A DNA stretch of 64,000 bases from Candidatus Amarolinea dominans (lineage in GTDB: Bacteria > Chloroflexota > Anaerolineae > SSC4 > Amarolineaceae): contig JADJYJ010000001.1 of NCBI GenBank assembly GCA_016719785.1, positions 496,001-560,000 of the forward strand. The letters run 5' to 3'. The notes under the pieces were generated by a model. The model was given only the letters and a program-made list of their open reading frames with translations, was not told the DNA's origin and searched no databases. Positions within the stretch are counted from its first letter, which is position 1. Every line of letters starts with the position of its first letter. The position numbers and the translations under genes are program-made. Shown here in pieces: positions 6,188 through 14,680 of the stretch.

Positions 6188-8884
6188 TTAGCGGGTCTTG
6201 ACGAAAACGACCGCGAAGGAGTTATGGAACAGGGTGTTGCCGCCTTCGCCAGGGGCGCATTCGGCTTCGTCAATGAAGTTGGAGTGCATCGGGCGGGCGA
6301 TGTCGCTACCGCTGGGGCTTTGCCCGTCGTTGGTGGCAAAGACCGCGTACTGCGCGCCCTTCCACATAACGAATTCGAACTTGCCCGGCCCCTTGGAGCC
6401 GCTGACGTTCTTGTCCAGAACCTCGCCCGGGTTATCGCCCGGCGTCTGAATGAAGGTGATGCCGTCAATGGGGTTGCCGGCCGCATCAATGACCAGGCCG
6501 AAGATGTTGTGGTTGCCCTTGTTCTCGCACGGGGTCAGACGGCGCATTTCCTTCAGCACGTACTGATTGCCAGATTTTGGCGCTTCGGACTGGGGGGCCG
6601 CCTTTTGCTGCGCCGGCGCCACGCGTGCGGCCGCGGGCGCAGGGCGTGCCGTGGCGGTAGGGGCCGGCGTGTTGGTCGGCGTTGCGGTCGGCAGGGGTGT
6701 CGTGGTGGGCAGCGGTGTCTCCGTGGGGGTCGCGGTCGGCAGCGGCGTCTCCGTTGGAATCAGCGTTTCGGTGGGGGCCGGCGTCCAGGTGGGGGTTGTC
6801 GGCAGGCTGGGGAGTGCGGGCGCCAGGGCGATGGTCTGGCCGCTCTTGAGCGCCAACGCCGGCGCGGATGAACCGACGGTGTTGCGCCAGCTCCGCTGCG
6901 TCAGCGCCACCAGGTTGGCCGCGCCCAAGCTGGCGTTGCGCTGGCTGATGGCATTGAACAGACTGAGCGGCGCTGCAATGCCACACAGCCAGATGAAGAG
7001 CAGAATGACAGCCACCAGGCGCAGTTTGGTGCCGGTGGTGCGTGACTGGAACCAGATGGAGAGATTGTTGGCCGACTGTCCCAGGCCCCAGATCGCGCCA
7101 AAGAGGCCGGCCGGCGCTTGCGATGCGGCGGCCGACGCCATTGGCGCAGGGCGGCGCGATGGCGCCGCTGGCATGGGCGCCGTCGCGCGGGGCGCCATGA
7201 GCGGGTGTGCCGGTGCGACCGGCAGCGACGCCGTGACGGTTGTCTGCGCCTGGCGCACCTGCATGGGGCGGTTTTCGCTCTGGTGCAGGCGCCGCGTCAG
7301 GGCACGGCTGATATTCAGGGCCAGGCTTGGATAGTGCTGCACCAGGGACTCGAAGTCCTCGCGGCCCAGCGTCCATAAATCCACATCGGTCTGCGCCACG
7401 ACGGAGGTGGTGTGTGAGTCCCCGGTGAGCAAGGATCGCTCGCCGAAGAAATCGCCGCTGTGCAGCGTGGGCAGTTCGTACTCTTGCCCGCCGTCCACAG
7501 TGGTCAGGCTGACGCGACCGGTTTCGATCAGATACAGCGTGTGGCCCGGCTCGCCTTGCACAAAGATCGTCTCGCCGCGACGGAAGCGCTCCGGCGTCAA
7601 ATGAGAGGCCACGTCGTCCAACTGCTGACTGGACAGGCCGGCAAACAGCGGCAGTCTCTGCAGGTGCCGATCAACGAAACGTTCGTCGGCATCGGCCAGG
7701 CGTGCGGCCAGGGCACGGCTGATGGCCATGCTCAGCGCAGGATACTGACCGGTCAGTTCCTCGAAGTCCTTGCGGTAGAGAACCCAGAGATTGGTTTCGT
7801 TGACGGCACGTGCGTTGACCGCGCTGGGGCGGCCGGTGAGCAGAGACATTTCGCCAAAAAAGCCGCCCACGCCCACGCGTGCCAGCACATCGTCCGGGCT
7901 TTCCAGGGACGATGTCAGCTCGATGTCGCCATTTTCTACCAGGTAGAGGGCTTCGCCTGCGCTGCCCTGGCGGAAGATGATCTGGCGTGCGGGCACGTGC
8001 TGCAGCAGCATCCGCCGCGCGATGGCCCGCAGGACCTCGTCAGACACACCGGCGAAGAGGGGCATCGTGCGCAGTTGATTGACGGCGCTGGTTTGATCGG
8101 CCGCGGACAGTGTGCTGCGCAGGTTGCGGCTGAGGACGGTGCGTAGTTCAGGAATGACTGTGGTGAGGGCGCTGAAGTCATTGCGGGGCAGGAACCACAG
8201 CAGGGTCTCTTCCACCGCGCGGGCATCCTGCGTATGCGGCTTGTCGGCCAAGAGCGCCATTTCACCGGCGATTTGGCCGGGCATCAGTTCTACGAAGCTG
8301 TCACCGCTGCCAATCTGCAGGGCGCCCTGTTCGATGATGTACAGGCCCTTGCTCTTCTCGCCGCGTTGGAAAACGCTGCGGCCCTGTGCGATGGTTTGCG
8401 ACCGCAGATGGTGTACCACCTGCGCCAGTTGGTCGCTGCGCAGGTCGCCGAAGCCGGGGAGATCGCTCAAGCGCTGGGCCAGATAGCTTTCCATCTGCGC
8501 CAGGTTGCCCCCAAAGGCCTGGCTGAGGCGCACACCCATCTGTGGGTTGCGCTCCAGCAAGGCGCTCAGGTCTCTGCTGTGCAGAACAAAGGCTTCGATG
8601 TTGGCCACGGCCAGGGCGGATGTGCTGCGCGTGCGCCCCAGGAACACATCGGCTTCGCCGAAGACACTGCCCGGCCCGAGGCTGGCCAGGGCCGCGCCTT
8701 CGGGACCGACAATGCGCACCCAGCCTGACTGGATCAGATACAGGTGCTCTGCCGGGTCTCCTTGTTCGAAGATCGGCGCGCCACGTGCAAACTGCTCTGG
8801 ATACAGCCGTTCGCAGATGGCCTCCTGCTCTGCCGCCGTCAGGTCGGCAAAGAGTGGGGTGTTTCGGATCAAGTCTTGTTTCAA
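6188..8884 (-). CDS. four-fold cyclic-nucleotide-binding-domain membrane protein
   Basis: This 898-residue protein has four consecutive cNMP-binding (CRP/PKA-type) domains, each opening with a PLFA/PGFG-like motif and containing GxxFGE-type phosphate-binding cassettes (GSVFGEADVF, GQIAGEMALL, GGFFGEMSLL, GDFFGERSLL). They are followed by a single transmembrane helix (VAVILLFIWLCGIAAPL), a Thr/Pro-rich linker and a C-terminal extracytoplasmic domain of about 115 residues. No HTH or enzymatic domain is seen. The long open frame starts at 9151, but the first 89 codons overlap the upstream lipoprotein gene and lack domain character. TTG at 8884 has GGGAGG seven bases upstream and starts right at the first CNBD. 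The C-terminal domain resembles that of the upstream lipoprotein. Confidence 0.85.
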   Translation of the reverse strand: MKQDLIRNTPLFADLTAAEQEAICERLYPEQFARGAPIFEQGDPAEHLYLIQSGWVRIVGPEGAALASLGPGSVFGEADVFLGRTRSTSALAVANIEAFVLHSRDLSALLERNPQMGVRLSQAFGGNLAQMESYLAQRLSDLPGFGDLRSDQLAQVVHHLRSQTIAQGRSVFQRGEKSKGLYIIEQGALQIGSGDSFVELMPGQIAGEMALLADKPHTQDARAVEETLLWFLPRNDFSALTTVIPELRTVLSRNLRSTLSAADQTSAVNQLRTMPLFAGVSDEVLRAIARRMLLQHVPARQIIFRQGSAGEALYLVENGDIELTSSLESPDDVLARVGVGGFFGEMSLLTGRPSAVNARAVNETNLWVLYRKDFEELTGQYPALSMAISRALAARLADADERFVDRHLQRLPLFAGLSSQQLDDVASHLTPERFRRGETIFVQGEPGHTLYLIETGRVSLTTVDGGQEYELPTLHSGDFFGERSLLTGDSHTTSVVAQTDVDLWTLGREDFESLVQHYPSLALNISRALTRRLHQSENRPMQVRQAQTTVTASLPVAPAHPLMAPRATAPMPAAPSRRPAPMASAAASQAPAGLFGAIWGLGQSANNLSIWFQSRTTGTKLRLVAVILLFIWLCGIAAPLSLFNAISQRNASLGAANLVALTQRSWRNTVGSSAPALALKSGQTIALAPALPSLPTTPTWTPAPTETLIPTETPLPTATPTETPLPTTTPLPTATPTNTPAPTATARPAPAAARVAPAQQKAAPQSEAPKSGNQYVLKEMRRLTPCENKGNHNIFGLVIDAAGNPIDGITFIQTPGDNPGEVLDKNVSGSKGPGKFEFVMWKGAQYAVFATNDGQSPSGSDIARPMHSNFIDEAECAPGEGGNTLFHNSFAVVFVKTR

Positions 8885-9005
8885 AGTTGCTACCCTCCCG
8901 TCGTGCTGATTTCTGTAGCGGGATGATGGCGCGACCTGCGGGTTGAGTCGCTGATATTGATTGCGTGACCGGCGGGGCAAGGTCACACGTCGGTATTGTC
9001 TGCCC

Positions 9006-10031
9006 TTACCAGGTTCGCTGGAATATGACTTCGTAGGAGTAGTGGAAGCGGCAGAGATGGTTTTCAGCCACCAACTGTGTACATTCCGCTTCAGAACTAC
9101 AATAGCCGGCGCCGATGAGTTCAGGAATCGGGATTTCCTCATCGCGAACACCCATCGCGCGCGTGACTTCGCTGGCTACTTCGCCTTTGGACGGGTCAGC
9201 GATCACTTTCAGTTGATCGCCGTTCTTGTAGATGTCGAATTGTCCCCAGCCCTGGTCCTGCGTGCCAAGCATCCAGGGGGAGTCTTTGCTGCCCGCAACG
9301 CTGGTTTCGCCAGAGTAGATGCGCAGCACAACCGCGCCGTTGACCGGCGCCCCGTTGACATCAATGACCTGGAAGTAGAAGTTATGGTTGCCTTCACAAC
9401 CATGATTTTCATCTTTGGATAACAGCCGGGCCTTGATGACACGATAATCTACCGACGGTTTCGGGGTAGCCGTGGGGGGCCGCGGCGTAGACGTCGCCCT
9501 CACCACGGTTGGTTTTGGCGGCGCCTTCGTTGCCGTGGGCGCGGCGGTCGGCGTTTCGGTTGGTAAAGGTGTCGCAGTGGCCGTCGCGGTGGGGGACGCT
9601 GTGGGCGAAGGCGTTGGTGTGGCCGTCGGCAGCGGCGTCGGTGAGTGAGTCGGTGTGGGCGTGGCGACAAAGAGCGCCATGCGTGTGCTGCCACTGCCCA
9701 GGGCCTGGGCGAGTAAGACCAGCGCACGGGTTTGCTCACGGTCGCGCTGCTCGCCGATGTACTTCTCGGCCACCAGCGCCACCCACTGCGCGCTATTGGG
9801 TAAGCGCAGATCTGTCAGGCTCGATTTCGCCTTGTCTACATTCTGATCGGCCACATACTCCTGGGCAATCTGGAGCGCACGCGCTTCTTTGTCATCCAGG
9901 CTGAGATTCGCGGCATTGGATGCGATCTGCGGCAGCGCACACCCCGTCAGCAGCGCGGTTATGACCACGAGCATGAGCACGGGGCCGCACACTGACACAA
10001 ACCAGGCCAAGTGTCGCTGGTGTAAGTCCAT
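9006..10031 (-). CDS. lipoprotein with Thr/Pro linker and C-terminal GNHN domain
   Basis: This 341-residue protein has a signal peptide ending ITALLTGC (lipobox), an alpha-helical region (about residues 35-115), a Thr/Pro-rich linker and a C-terminal beta-rich domain containing GCEGNHNFYFQVID and GAPVNG. The same pattern (KGNHNIFGLVID, GNPIDG, and a terminal FH-S-(F/Y)-x-V-(V/I)-F) closes the four-CNBD protein encoded 122 bases downstream, so the two probably share a function or ligand at the cell surface. The frame extends to 10187 but would run through tRNA-Leu. ATG at 10031 is therefore used. Function unknown. Confidence 0.8.
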   Translation of the reverse strand: MDLHQRHLAWFVSVCGPVLMLVVITALLTGCALPQIASNAANLSLDDKEARALQIAQEYVADQNVDKAKSSLTDLRLPNSAQWVALVAEKYIGEQRDREQTRALVLLAQALGSGSTRMALFVATPTPTHSPTPLPTATPTPSPTASPTATATATPLPTETPTAAPTATKAPPKPTVVRATSTPRPPTATPKPSVDYRVIKARLLSKDENHGCEGNHNFYFQVIDVNGAPVNGAVVLRIYSGETSVAGSKDSPWMLGTQDQGWGQFDIYKNGDQLKVIADPSKGEVASEVTRAMGVRDEEIPIPELIGAGYCSSEAECTQLVAENHLCRFHYSYEVIFQRTW

Positions 10032-10117
10032 AAAATAAAGGGCTGCTTGGTCTGGTGGGCAACAACACCGCACCGGAGCCGGGCCAGCCCCTTCATTCCT
10101 CCAAAAAGGTTTAGCGT

Positions 10118-10256
10118 CTTTCGTAAACACCTGGTATAATCCGATGCCGAAGGTGGGACTCGAACCCACACGAGGTTCGCACCTCAACGGTTTTTGAGAC
10201 CGTCGCGTCTGCCTATTCCGCCACTTCGGCGTGCTGGAGGCAGGTGTTTACGAAAG
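10118..10256. repeat. 16-bp perfect inverted repeats flanking tRNA-Leu
   Basis: CTTTCGTAAACACCTG at 10118-10133 is the exact reverse complement of 10241-10256. With a one-base bulge the match extends four more bases (AGCG/CGCT). The arms bracket the tRNA gene and would pair in the precursor RNA, or they may be remnants of a small mobile cassette. Confidence 0.85.
10145..10230 (-). tRNA. tRNA-Leu (anticodon CAA)
   Basis: The minus strand folds as a class II tRNA: acceptor stem GCCGAAG/CTTCGGC, anticodon stem ACGGT/ACCGT with loop CTCAAAA (anticodon CAA), an extended variable arm and the T-arm GTGGGTTCGAGTCCCAC. Discriminator base A73 is encoded and CCA is not. It decodes UUG leucine codons. 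Confidence 0.96.
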
Positions 10257-10275
10257 CGCTGTAAGACTATAGTGC

Positions 10276-10304
10276 AGTATAGTGCAAGATGAACGTTTCG
10301 TCAA
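10276..10304 (-). promoter_or_regulatory. sigma-70-type promoter for tRNA-Leu
   Basis: On the minus strand, TTGACG (10304-10299), a 17-bp spacer and TATACT (10281-10276) form a near-consensus promoter about 40 bases before the tRNA 5' end. A second TATAGT lies just downstream (10271-10266). Confidence 0.75.
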
Positions 10305-10370
10305 GTAGACTAAAACGCCAGGCGGCGCCAGCAGGCAAGCTGACGTCGGCCGGCACCAGGCCAACCGACT

Positions 10371-10973
10371 ATGGATGAACAAGCCTTGATAGCCGCCGCT
10401 GTGCGCGGCGAACTGCGAGCCTTCAACCAACTGCTTCAACATCACCAGGCATTGGCCTACAATGTGGCCTATCGCATGTTGGATGACACCGACGCGGCCG
10501 CGGATGCCGTGCAGGAAGCCGCGATCAAGGCCTTTCGGGGGTTGAAGACCTACCGCGGCGGCTCGTTCAAGGCGTGGTTCCTGCGCATCGTCACCAATAA
10601 TTGCTACGATTGGCTGCGGGCGCGAGGCCGTCACGGCGTCAGTTCGTTGGACGACCTGGCCGAAGACCCGGACTACGCGGAGGCGTTGGTTCATCCCGGT
10701 GAAGGCCCGGAGGCGCGCGCCCTGCGCGAGGAACTGAGCGCCTTCATCAGCCGCAGCGTCAACAGCCTGCCGCCCGATCAACGCCTGACCCTCGTGTTGG
10801 CCGACATCGAGGGCGTTCCCTACCAGGAAGTGGCCGACATTTGCAATGTGCCCCTGGGGACTGTCAAATCGCGCCTCAGTCGCGCCCGCGCGCGTCTGCG
10901 CGATCTGCTGATGCAGCGTGCGGAACTATTGCCCCAGCGTTACCGTCTGGAAAATGACATTGATGGCCGGTGA
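10371..10973 (+). CDS. ECF-type RNA polymerase sigma factor
   Basis: This 200-residue protein has sigma region 2 (about residues 20-90, with AYRMLDDTDAAADAVQEA and FKAWFLRIVTNNCYDWLR) and sigma region 4 (about 120-180, with LPPDQRLTLVLADIEG, YQEVADICNVPLGTVKSRLSRAR). It lacks regions 1.1 and 3, as ECF sigmas do. It directs RNA polymerase to a dedicated regulon, probably envelope-related given the neighbours. The following gene encodes a single-pass membrane protein of anti-sigma type, only 37 bases downstream. Confidence 0.93.
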   Translation: MDEQALIAAAVRGELRAFNQLLQHHQALAYNVAYRMLDDTDAAADAVQEAAIKAFRGLKTYRGGSFKAWFLRIVTNNCYDWLRARGRHGVSSLDDLAEDPDYAEALVHPGEGPEARALREELSAFISRSVNSLPPDQRLTLVLADIEGVPYQEVADICNVPLGTVKSRLSRARARLRDLLMQRAELLPQRYRLENDIDGR

Positions 10974-11010
10974 CCGCCCGCGCACAGCCCGGTGTCGAAT
11001 GTGATACGCC

Positions 11011-11859
11011 ATGAACAGCAATCATCTTGATCGCCAACCCCAACTGAAGATCGCCGACGAACTGCTTTCGGCCTACCTCGACGGCGAGGTGACCGCGCAG
11101 GAGCGCGCCCAGGTCGAACGCGCGCTTGCGCAAGACTCAGAGACCGCCTGGCGCCTGGCCTCCTTGCAGCAGACCGTGACCCTGGTCAAGGCGCTGCCGC
11201 GCGCGAGTTTGCCGCGTTCGTTCACCCTGCGTGAGGTGGATGTCATGCCGACGCGGGGAGCGGGTGACGCGGCCGCGCCCTGGTGGCGCACGCTGTTCTC
11301 CCCCGCCCTGCTGCGCAATGGCATGGCCATCGCCGCGCTGCTATTCATCGTGCTTTCTGTGGGTGACCTGACGCTGAGTCGGACGATGCCTTCGGCCAGC
11401 GCGCCCATGGCGCTCAAGGCGTCTGAGACGGTGGTGGTTGAAATGGTTCCAGCGGCCACGCCGGCCATTGCGGCGGCCAAAGAAGCAATCCCGTCGCCGA
11501 CTGCTGCCACAGAGATTGTCGTCGCGGCCGCCGCGCAGGCGACGACGACGCCGACGGCCACCACGGTTGTGATGGCGTCGCGCGCACCGGGCACTGAAGT
11601 TGCTACAACCATGCCCCCACCCGCACCATCCGCCGGCGCGTCGGGTGCGCTGGTCACCACGGTGCCCGCGACCGGCGCCCCCATCATCGAACTGATGGCG
11701 CCGCCGGCTGACCGCGCGGTCACGGCGCAAGATTCATCGGCGCATACCCCCGCGGCTCCCGCCGGCCCCAACTTGCTGCGCAGCGCACAGGTTCTCCTGG
11801 CGCTGCTGACGACCGGCTTGTTCGTGGCCTGGAGACGCAGCCTGCTGCGGGCGCGCTAG
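11011..11859 (+). CDS. putative transmembrane anti-sigma factor
   Basis: The N-terminal 60 residues (DELLSAYLDGEVTAQERAQVERAL) resemble the anti-sigma N-domain that wraps around ECF sigma factors, although the Cys/His zinc ligands of the ZAS subclass are absent. A transmembrane helix follows at about residues 97-117, then an extracytoplasmic Ala/Thr/Pro-rich stretch and a second hydrophobic helix near the C-terminus (ALLTTGLFVAWRR). The position right after the sigma gene supports the pairing. A plain membrane protein of another role cannot be excluded. Confidence 0.7.
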   Translation: MNSNHLDRQPQLKIADELLSAYLDGEVTAQERAQVERALAQDSETAWRLASLQQTVTLVKALPRASLPRSFTLREVDVMPTRGAGDAAAPWWRTLFSPALLRNGMAIAALLFIVLSVGDLTLSRTMPSASAPMALKASETVVVEMVPAATPAIAAAKEAIPSPTAATEIVVAAAAQATTTPTATTVVMASRAPGTEVATTMPPPAPSAGASGALVTTVPATGAPIIELMAPPADRAVTAQDSSAHTPAAPAGPNLLRSAQVLLALLTTGLFVAWRRSLLRAR

Positions 11860-11887
11860 CCCGCAGAAAGTGCAGTGAAACACACTC

Positions 11888-13036
11888 GTGTCTGTTGCCA
11901 TTGTCCATGATTGGCTCAACCAGGTTGGGGGCGCTGAAAACGTGCTGGAAGCGCTGACCCAATTCTGGCCGCGCCCGCCCATCTACACCAGCATCTACTG
12001 GTCGGCCCTGGCCCGGCAGCGTCCCGCGTTTGCCACCTGGGACATTCACACCTCGTTCATGCAGCGCCTGCCTGGCGTCTTCACCCATCATCAGACCTAT
12101 CTGCCGCTCTATCCGCTGGCCTTCGAGCAGTTCGATCTGAGTCGCTACGAATTGGTCGTCAGCAACAAGAGCGGTTTTTGCCACGGCGTCATCACCGGTC
12201 CGGAAACCCTGCACCTCTGCTACTGCCTGACCCCCACCCGCTTCATTTGGAACTTCGATTCGTATGCGCAGCGCGAGGGCGGCCTCTCCCGCCTGGCTAA
12301 TCTGGCCCTACGCCCGCTACTCAGCTATTTTCGCCTGTGGGATCGGCTGGCGGCTGATCGGGTGGACCATTTCATCGCCATCTCGCGCGCGGTGCAGCGG
12401 CGCATTGAAAAATACTACGGCCGCGCCAGCACCATCATCTACCCGCCGGTGGACACCGAGCGCTTCGTCCCCTCTGGCCGGCCGCCGGGCGATTACTACC
12501 TGGCCGGCGGCCGGCTGATTCCTTACAAACGGGTTGACCTGGCCGTGCGCGCCTTCACCCAGCTTGGACTCCCCCTGCTGGTCTATGGTGAAGGCCGCGA
12601 CCTCGACAGCCTGCGCGCCATTGCCGGGCCGAACGTCACCTTCCTGGGCCGGGTCTCCTGGGCGCGCCTGGTCGAGCTTTTTCAGAACTGTCGCGCCTTC
12701 ATCTTTCCTGGCCTGGAAGATTTTGGCATTGCCCCGCTGGAAGCGCAGGCGTGCGGCCGCCCGGTCATCGCCTTTGCCGGCGGCGGCTCGTTCGACACCG
12801 TTGTGGATGGCGAAACCGGCATCCTTTTCAGTGAACAGCGCGTCGAGTCATTGCAGGCGGCCGTGCGTCGCTTCGAATCGCTGACTCTTGATCCTGACCA
12901 GATTCGGCGCCATGCTGAACGTTTCAGCGCCGCGCGCTTCCGTCGCGACATGGAAACCATCATCGCCCAAAAGCTGGACGCGCATCGCGCGGCCCTGCGC
13001 CAGGCGACCCGCCCCCTACGCGACGCCGCGCCCTGA
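11888..13036 (+). CDS. glycosyltransferase family 4 (mannosyltransferase-like)
   Basis: This 382-residue GT-B glycosyltransferase starts with the typical VAIVHDWLNQVGGAE and has a GT1/GT4 C-terminal domain: GGRLIPYKRVDLAVRAF, GPNVTFLGRVSW and the nucleotide-sugar motif FPGLEDFGIAPLEAQACGRPVIAF (E-x7-E type). It probably adds mannose or a related sugar during exopolysaccharide or lipid-linked oligosaccharide assembly. GTG at 11888 is taken as start because family members begin right at this strand. It leads the polysaccharide cluster running to rmlB. Confidence 0.88.
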   Translation: MSVAIVHDWLNQVGGAENVLEALTQFWPRPPIYTSIYWSALARQRPAFATWDIHTSFMQRLPGVFTHHQTYLPLYPLAFEQFDLSRYELVVSNKSGFCHGVITGPETLHLCYCLTPTRFIWNFDSYAQREGGLSRLANLALRPLLSYFRLWDRLAADRVDHFIAISRAVQRRIEKYYGRASTIIYPPVDTERFVPSGRPPGDYYLAGGRLIPYKRVDLAVRAFTQLGLPLLVYGEGRDLDSLRAIAGPNVTFLGRVSWARLVELFQNCRAFIFPGLEDFGIAPLEAQACGRPVIAFAGGGSFDTVVDGETGILFSEQRVESLQAAVRRFESLTLDPDQIRRHAERFSAARFRRDMETIIAQKLDAHRAALRQATRPLRDAAP

Positions 13037-13050
13037 CGCTACCGCGTCCG

Positions 13051-13161
13051 CCTGCGTCAGGCAGGCTTCGCAATCGTCAGCCTGCGTCAGGCAGGCTTCG
13101 CAATCGTTGCTGCGGTTTCAACCGCCGAACCTATCGAGGCGATCTTACGAGGCGATCTTAC
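13051..13161. repeat. two short tandem duplications before the first wzz-like gene
   Basis: A 27-base unit (CCTGCGTCAGGCAGGCTTCG plus CAATCGT) occurs at 13051-13077 and 13081-13107. GAGGCGATCTTAC then occurs twice back to back at 13136-13148 and 13149-13161, ending just before the ATG at 13163. The first unit contains the palindrome GCCTGCGTCAGGC. Confidence 0.85.
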
Positions 13162-13162
13162 T

Positions 13163-13867
13163 ATGGAATTACGTCACTATTGGAACATCATCTTACGCCG
13201 CTGGTGGTTGCCGCTGGCCCTGGTTGTGCTGGTCGCCCTGTTCAGCCTGATCACGCTGCGTCCCTGGCAAGCGCCGCCCCCTATCTACACGGCGTCCATG
13301 CGCTACAACGTTGGTTTGCAGCCAGAGCCGCGGCCGGCCAGCGTTTACACCTACGACCGCTACTACACCTGGTTGGGCAGCGAGTACCTGATTGACGACC
13401 TGAGCGAGATTGTCAAGGGCAGCGCATTTGCTGCGGCCGTCAGCCGTCACCTCGCGGACAGCGGATTGGCCCTCTCCCCTGGCGCCATTCAAGGCAGCAC
13501 CCAGACCGGCAAACTGCACCGCATTCTGACCCTCAGCGTCAGCCGGGGCCATGCCGGGGAACTGAATCAGATCATGGTCGCCATCAGCCAGACGATGCAG
13601 GCCGACCTGGGCGCCTTCTACGCGGGCCTGCTCAATCGCGACGCCGAGCCGGTGCCGATCGCGGCCATCTTGATTGACGGCCCCCAGGTGAGCGCGGCCG
13701 GGCCGGGCCTGCGCGCGCAGCTCGAATTACCACTGCGCCTGGCCCTGGCGCTGCTGGTCGGGCTGGCGTTGTGCTTCTTCCTGGATTACCTGGATACCTG
13801 CGTGCGCGACCGCGCCGACCTTGAAGCCCTGGGGCTGGCGGTGCTTGCTGAGATTCCCCGGCGCTAA
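13163..13867 (+). CDS. Wzz-like polysaccharide chain-length/co-polymerase protein
   Basis: This 234-residue protein has an N-terminal transmembrane helix (WWLPLALVVLVALFSL, about 14-30), a long periplasmic-type domain and a second helix near the C-terminus (LALALLVGLALCFFLDYLD, about 193-212), which is the topology of Wzz/Wzc-type polysaccharide co-polymerases. The short cytoplasmic tail ending AEIPRR resembles the region that normally joins to a tyrosine-kinase domain. It is one of two such proteins in tandem; the kinase partner is encoded separately at 14681. Confidence 0.78.
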   Translation: MELRHYWNIILRRWWLPLALVVLVALFSLITLRPWQAPPPIYTASMRYNVGLQPEPRPASVYTYDRYYTWLGSEYLIDDLSEIVKGSAFAAAVSRHLADSGLALSPGAIQGSTQTGKLHRILTLSVSRGHAGELNQIMVAISQTMQADLGAFYAGLLNRDAEPVPIAAILIDGPQVSAAGPGLRAQLELPLRLALALLVGLALCFFLDYLDTCVRDRADLEALGLAVLAEIPRR

Positions 13868-13886
13868 CGGCCCTGATTGCTGGGGA

Positions 13887-13915
13887 TTGGGGCTTTTTCA
13901 TTCGTGTGGTAGAAT
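13887..13915 (+). promoter_or_regulatory. candidate promoter for the second wzz operon
   Basis: TTGGGG at 13887-13892, a 17-bp spacer and TAGAAT at 13910-13915 lie about 85 bases before the gene starting at 14000. The -10 is good and the -35 weak. Confidence 0.4.
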
Positions 13916-13999
13916 CACAGACGCCCCCCATTACCCAAACGGAGATCAGACGTTTGGCTTGCACAGCCAGATAACGGAAGCGAGACGTCGGCAAGGCTC

Positions 14000-14659
14000 A
14001 TGGAACTACAAGATTATCTGAATATCCTGCGTAAACGCGGCTGGATCATCATCGCCCTGGCGCTGCTGGCGGCCGCGGCCGCGTTTGGCTTCAGCCTGAC
14101 GCAGACCAAAATTTACCGCGCCAGCGCCAAGGTGAGCGTGGTGCCAGGCACGCCAGATTGGGGCCTGGGGAATACCGCGAAGGACCTGCTGCGCAATTTC
14201 GTCATCAACATTGACACCCATGACATGGCGCAGAAGGTCATTGACCGCGCACAGTTGGACATGACCACCTACGATCTGCTGGAGCGCACGGAGGTCAGCT
14301 CCGACTCCTCGAATTTCACCATCCAGATTGATGCCAAAGATGAACGCCCGGATGTGGCCCGGCAGATTGCCCTGACCCTGTCCGACATCTTTGTGGAGGA
14401 ACGCACTGCATACTACAACCAACAGGACAAGCGTGACCGCATCGAGGTCAAGGTGATTGACCATGTCATTGATGCGCCGCTGTTCCGGCCCAATCCCACC
14501 CTGAACGGCGCGGCCGGCTTGGTGTTGGGCGCGGTTCTGGGCACGATCCTGATCTTGTGGCTGGAGTGGCTGGATGCCGATGTGCTGCGCACCCCGCAGG
14601 CGGTTGAAAAGCACCTGGGGCTGCCGGTGCTCGGCGCCATTCCCGCGCAGGCCGACTAG
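14000..14659 (+). CDS. Wzz-like chain-length determinant (CapA-type)
   Basis: This 219-residue protein begins MELQDYLNILRKRGW, the classic Wzz N-terminus, followed by a transmembrane helix (IIIALALLAAAAAFGFSL), a periplasmic domain with YRASAKVSVVPG, and a C-terminal helix (GAAGLVLGAVLGTILILWLEWLD) preceded by the Pro-rich APLFRPNPTLN. The tail LGLPVLGAIP is the usual bridge to a BY-kinase. Together with the CpsD-like protein 21 bases downstream it should form a split polysaccharide co-polymerase controlling export and length of an exopolysaccharide. Confidence 0.88.
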   Translation: MELQDYLNILRKRGWIIIALALLAAAAAFGFSLTQTKIYRASAKVSVVPGTPDWGLGNTAKDLLRNFVINIDTHDMAQKVIDRAQLDMTTYDLLERTEVSSDSSNFTIQIDAKDERPDVARQIALTLSDIFVEERTAYYNQQDKRDRIEVKVIDHVIDAPLFRPNPTLNGAAGLVLGAVLGTILILWLEWLDADVLRTPQAVEKHLGLPVLGAIPAQAD

Positions 14660-14680
14660 CGAGCGAGAGGGAAACGAATC

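Noticed and set aside
8885..9151. 89-codon N-terminal extension of the four-CNBD protein
   Set aside because: It overlaps the upstream lipoprotein gene, has no domain-like content, and a TTG with a good GGGAGG site starts exactly at the first CNBD.
10032..10187. N-terminal extension of the GNHN lipoprotein
   Set aside because: It would be translated from the tRNA-Leu gene and would bury the signal peptide.
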